DNA from: Anaerolineae bacterium
GTDB lineage: Bacteria; Chloroflexota; Anaerolineae; 4572-78; J111
Direction of reading: 5' to 3'
Assembly (NCBI GenBank): GCA_020433835.1
Contig: JAGRBY010000349.1
Span: 1-7,705 of the forward strand
DNA: 7,705 nucleotides
In this document: positions 5,993 to 7,705 of the stretch, piece by piece
Layout of the letters: every line of letters starts with the position of its first letter
Numbering within the stretch: position 1 is the first letter of the stretch
Notes under the pieces: generated by a model
The model's database searches: none
The model's input: only the letters and a program-made list of their open reading frames with translations
Told to the model about the DNA's origin: nothing
Made by a program: the position numbers and the translations under genes

Positions 5993-7198
5993 ATGGCTAA
6001 CATCAAGACCAAAAAAGGTGTAATTGGAATTTTAACCGGCGGCGGGGACGTGCCTGGTCTCAACCCGGCTATCCGTGCGGTAACCATTCGTGCTATTCGA
6101 GAAGGGTACCAGGTTGTTGGGCTTCGTCGGGGTTGGGGTGGCGTTATCGATATTATTCGCGATAAAGACGCCGACAACAGCAAAAACTACCAAATCCTCA
6201 CCGAGGATGTTGTAAACCGGGCCGGGCGAACTGGGGGAACGTTCATTCACACGTCTCGAACGCGCCCCAGCCACGTTGCGAAAGCCAACGTTCCGGCTCA
6301 CCTCCAAGAGACTTATAGCGAAGAGATGAATGACCTGACTCCGGAGGTTCTTAAAAACCTGGACTATCTGGGCATTGATTATCTCATTCCCATCGGTGGC
6401 GATGATACGCTAAGTTATGGCGTTCGCTTGTTTAAAGAGGGCGTTAATGTTGTTGCTATTCCAAAAACAATGGATAATGACGTTCCCGGAACAGATTATT
6501 GCATTGGGTTTAGTACTTGTGTAACAAGGACTATTGAAATGACTCATGCATTAAGAACTAGCGCAGGTTCACATGAAAGGTTTCTTGTGATTGAAGTTTT
6601 TGGGCGTTATGCAGGATTTTCAGCTCTACTACCTACAATGGCAGGTGCCGCTAACAGATGTGTTATTCCAGAACACAAATTTGATATAAATAGATTAACA
6701 GAATTAATGGTTTATGATAGAGAAAATAATCCTAGTAAGTATTCCGTTGTTTTGGTATCTGAAGGTGCAATGTTAAATGAAGCCTCAGAAATGACTTTTG
6801 AAGATCATGAAACTGATATGTTTGGTCACAAAAAACTAGGCGGAATTGGTGATTTAGTCTCTAAGAAAATGAAAGAACTTTCAGTAAAATACGGTAAGGG
6901 AAATAGAGTTAATGTTATAAATCAACGTTTAGGATATATGGTAAGAAGTGGTAATCCAGATTCTATTGACTCAATTGTACCTATGGCTTTTGGTAATTTG
7001 GCACTTGATTTAGTTCTTGAAGGATCTTCCGGCAGACTGGTTACATTAAAAAATGGTCGTTACGATAATGCTCCTATTGAAATTGTAACAAGCTATAAAA
7101 AAGTTGTAGATGTTGATAAATATTATAATGTAGATCGTTTAAGACCTCACTACAAGAGTTTTGAGTCTAAGCCATTATTTATTATGGCAAGTGACTAA
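5993..7198 (+). CDS. 6-phosphofructokinase, probably pyrophosphate-dependent
   Basis: A full-length 401-residue phosphofructokinase that phosphorylates fructose 6-phosphate to the 1,6-bisphosphate in glycolysis; the PPi-using type is reversible. Landmarks are TGGGDVPGLN (residues 15-24, phosphoryl-donor loop), GGDDT (135-139), PKTMDND (157-163) with catalytic Asp161 and Asp163, and FGRYAGF around Arg205. Asp138 and Lys158 sit where ATP-dependent enzymes have Gly (E. coli Gly104 and Gly124). These two substitutions are the established mark of PPi-dependent enzymes, so PPi is the likely donor. The gene stands alone, with its own ribosome binding site and a strong terminator 53 nt after the stop. 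The oddity is composition. Residues 1 to about 145 are encoded at about 52 % GC with 11 of 11 Arg codons CGN. From about residue 179 GC falls to about 31 % and 10 of 14 Arg codons are AGA/AGG. The frame is unbroken, so it is either a mosaic gene or an assembly chimera joined at a conserved motif. Confidence 0.9.
   Translation: MANIKTKKGVIGILTGGGDVPGLNPAIRAVTIRAIREGYQVVGLRRGWGGVIDIIRDKDADNSKNYQILTEDVVNRAGRTGGTFIHTSRTRPSHVAKANVPAHLQETYSEEMNDLTPEVLKNLDYLGIDYLIPIGGDDTLSYGVRLFKEGVNVVAIPKTMDNDVPGTDYCIGFSTCVTRTIEMTHALRTSAGSHERFLVIEVFGRYAGFSALLPTMAGAANRCVIPEHKFDINRLTELMVYDRENNPSKYSVVLVSEGAMLNEASEMTFEDHETDMFGHKKLGGIGDLVSKKMKELSVKYGKGNRVNVINQRLGYMVRSGNPDSIDSIVPMAFGNLALDLVLEGSSGRLVTLKNGRYDNAPIEIVTSYKKVVDVDKYYNVDRLRPHYKSFESKPLFIMASD
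6428..6527. other. Composition and codon-usage breakpoint inside the phosphofructokinase
   Basis: Arg145 (CGC, 6425-6427) is the last of 11 CGN-only Arg codons, and Arg179 (AGG, 6527-6529) the first of a run dominated by AGA/AGG. Hand-counted GC per 60 bases is 45-60 % from 6001 to 6420, 37-38 % from 6421 to 6600, and 22-40 % from 6661 to 7200, with one 50 % block at 6601-6660. The interval codes for PKTMDNDVPGTDYCIGFS, the most conserved part of the enzyme, where two homologous genes would most easily recombine or be mis-joined. Confidence 0.6.
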
Positions 7199-7250
7199 AA
7201 ATTCATTCTTGACGTTTTATGCATTAAAAATAATTGCTATAAAATCTGAA

Positions 7251-7276
7251 AGCCCAGTTATTAACTGGGCTTTTTT
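7251..7276 (+). terminator. Intrinsic terminator of the phosphofructokinase gene
   Basis: AGCCCAGTT (7251-7259) pairs perfectly with AACTGGGCT (7263-7271) around a 3-nt loop, followed by a run of T (7271-7276, then ATTTTT). This is a textbook rho-independent terminator. The gene on the opposite strand ends at 7281, so the hairpin lies between two convergent genes. In the reverse direction the trailing T run is interrupted (TTTCAGATTTT), so it would work less well for that gene. Confidence 0.9.
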
Positions 7277-7280
7277 ATTT

Positions 7281-7705
7281 TTAAAATTTTATTCCAATTC
7301 CTAAATTAAAACTGAATCTTGTTGTTACTTTTTTAATTGTTATATTCTCAAGATAATAGCGAATTCCAACTCCATAAATAAAAGTTTCATTGTAATCATT
7401 CTTATATCTTGAATTAATGTAAACTGACTCTTCTGATCCATAATTGATAAAGATTGGACTGATATATCTTCCATCTGATATGGAAAGATTTTTAACTCCA
7501 TAATGAATAGAATTTGTTAATTGGCCAAACTTTATCGGAATTTGAATTCCTAAACCAATAGTATAAGCATTTACTGAGTAGGTTTCATCGGGTGAATAAC
7601 GACCTGTAGAAAATGCAATTTGCATTATAATATTCTCAAACTCTTTAACGCTAAAATTAAAACTGAATTCAAAATTTTCTGCTCTATTGCTCATAAAGTT
7701 AAGAA
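7281..7705 (-). CDS. C-terminal part of a beta-strand-rich, outer-membrane-like protein (5' end beyond window)
   Basis: About 140 codons are visible on the minus strand. The first in-frame Met is at 7694-7692, but the frame stays open to the window edge, no ribosome binding site precedes that Met and no signal peptide follows it, so the gene most likely starts outside the window. The product alternates polar and hydrophobic/aromatic residues in short runs (FEFSFNFSV, YTIGLGIQIPIKFG, FIYGVGIRYYL, TRFSFNLGIGIKF). It ends in Phe, as many outer-membrane beta-barrels do. I would guess the end of a porin- or FadL-like barrel from an AT-rich, diderm, marine-type bacterium, but no family is recognised. 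It is convergent with the phosphofructokinase, with the terminator between. Its composition matches the AT-rich second part of that gene rather than the genes further left. Confidence 0.55.
   Translation of the reverse strand, partial: LNFMSNRAENFEFSFNFSVKEFENIIMQIAFSTGRYSPDETYSVNAYTIGLGIQIPIKFGQLTNSIHYGVKNLSISDGRYISPIFINYGSEESVYINSRYKNDYNETFIYGVGIRYYLENITIKKVTTRFSFNLGIGIKF

Noticed and set aside
7209..7243. TTGACG ... TGCTATAAA promoter-like pair after the phosphofructokinase stop
   Set aside because: The spacing is 23 nt, too long for sigma70, and any transcript would meet the intrinsic terminator at once.

Overview
The window has two compositionally different parts. Positions 1 to about 6430 have mixed, mostly mid-range GC (hand-counted 60-base blocks run from 38 to 62 %). 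They carry a short biosynthesis/export gene set followed by the first third of a phosphofructokinase gene. From about 6530 to the end the DNA is much more AT-rich: hand count 31 % GC for 6661-7200, against 52 % for 6001-6420. The break falls inside the phosphofructokinase reading frame. No rRNA, tRNA, CRISPR array or insertion sequence was found. The taxon cannot be fixed from sequence alone. The double-FtsX permease and the N-terminal part of the phosphofructokinase remind me of Chloroflexota. The DarB-like ketosynthase and one promoter-like motif remind me of Bacteroidota or related phyla. The AT-rich tail encodes a beta-strand-rich, outer-membrane-like protein. The window may be a metagenomic contig, possibly a chimera.

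Layout, left to right. 1-148: leader with an 11-bp palindrome and a good ribosome binding site. 149-1372: KASIII-type (DarB-like) ketosynthase with an intact Cys-His-Asn triad. 1384-2139: type II thioesterase with a Ser-Asp-His triad, 11 nt downstream and probably co-transcribed. 2140-2320: an AT-rich (31 % GC) gap with a hairpin at the thioesterase stop and a nested inverted-repeat structure before the next gene. 2321-3100 and 3108-5504: ATPase and large two-module FtsX/MacB-type permease of an ABC exporter, 7 nt apart. 5505-5992: a gene-free gap with several hairpins, one terminator-like. 5993-7198: phosphofructokinase with the residues of the pyrophosphate-dependent type. 7251-7276: a strong intrinsic terminator. 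7281-7705, minus strand: the C-terminal end of a beta-strand-rich protein that runs off the window.

A plausible working model is that the ketosynthase joins acyl units on a carrier protein, the thioesterase clears mis-primed carrier proteins, and the ABC pair exports or relocates a lipidic or polyketide-like product. No carrier protein, aromatase or adenylation/PKS gene is in the window, so if this is a biosynthetic cluster, the rest lies upstream of position 1. The phosphofructokinase is a separate housekeeping transcription unit. The observation most worth checking is the abrupt composition and codon-usage switch at its active-site motif.
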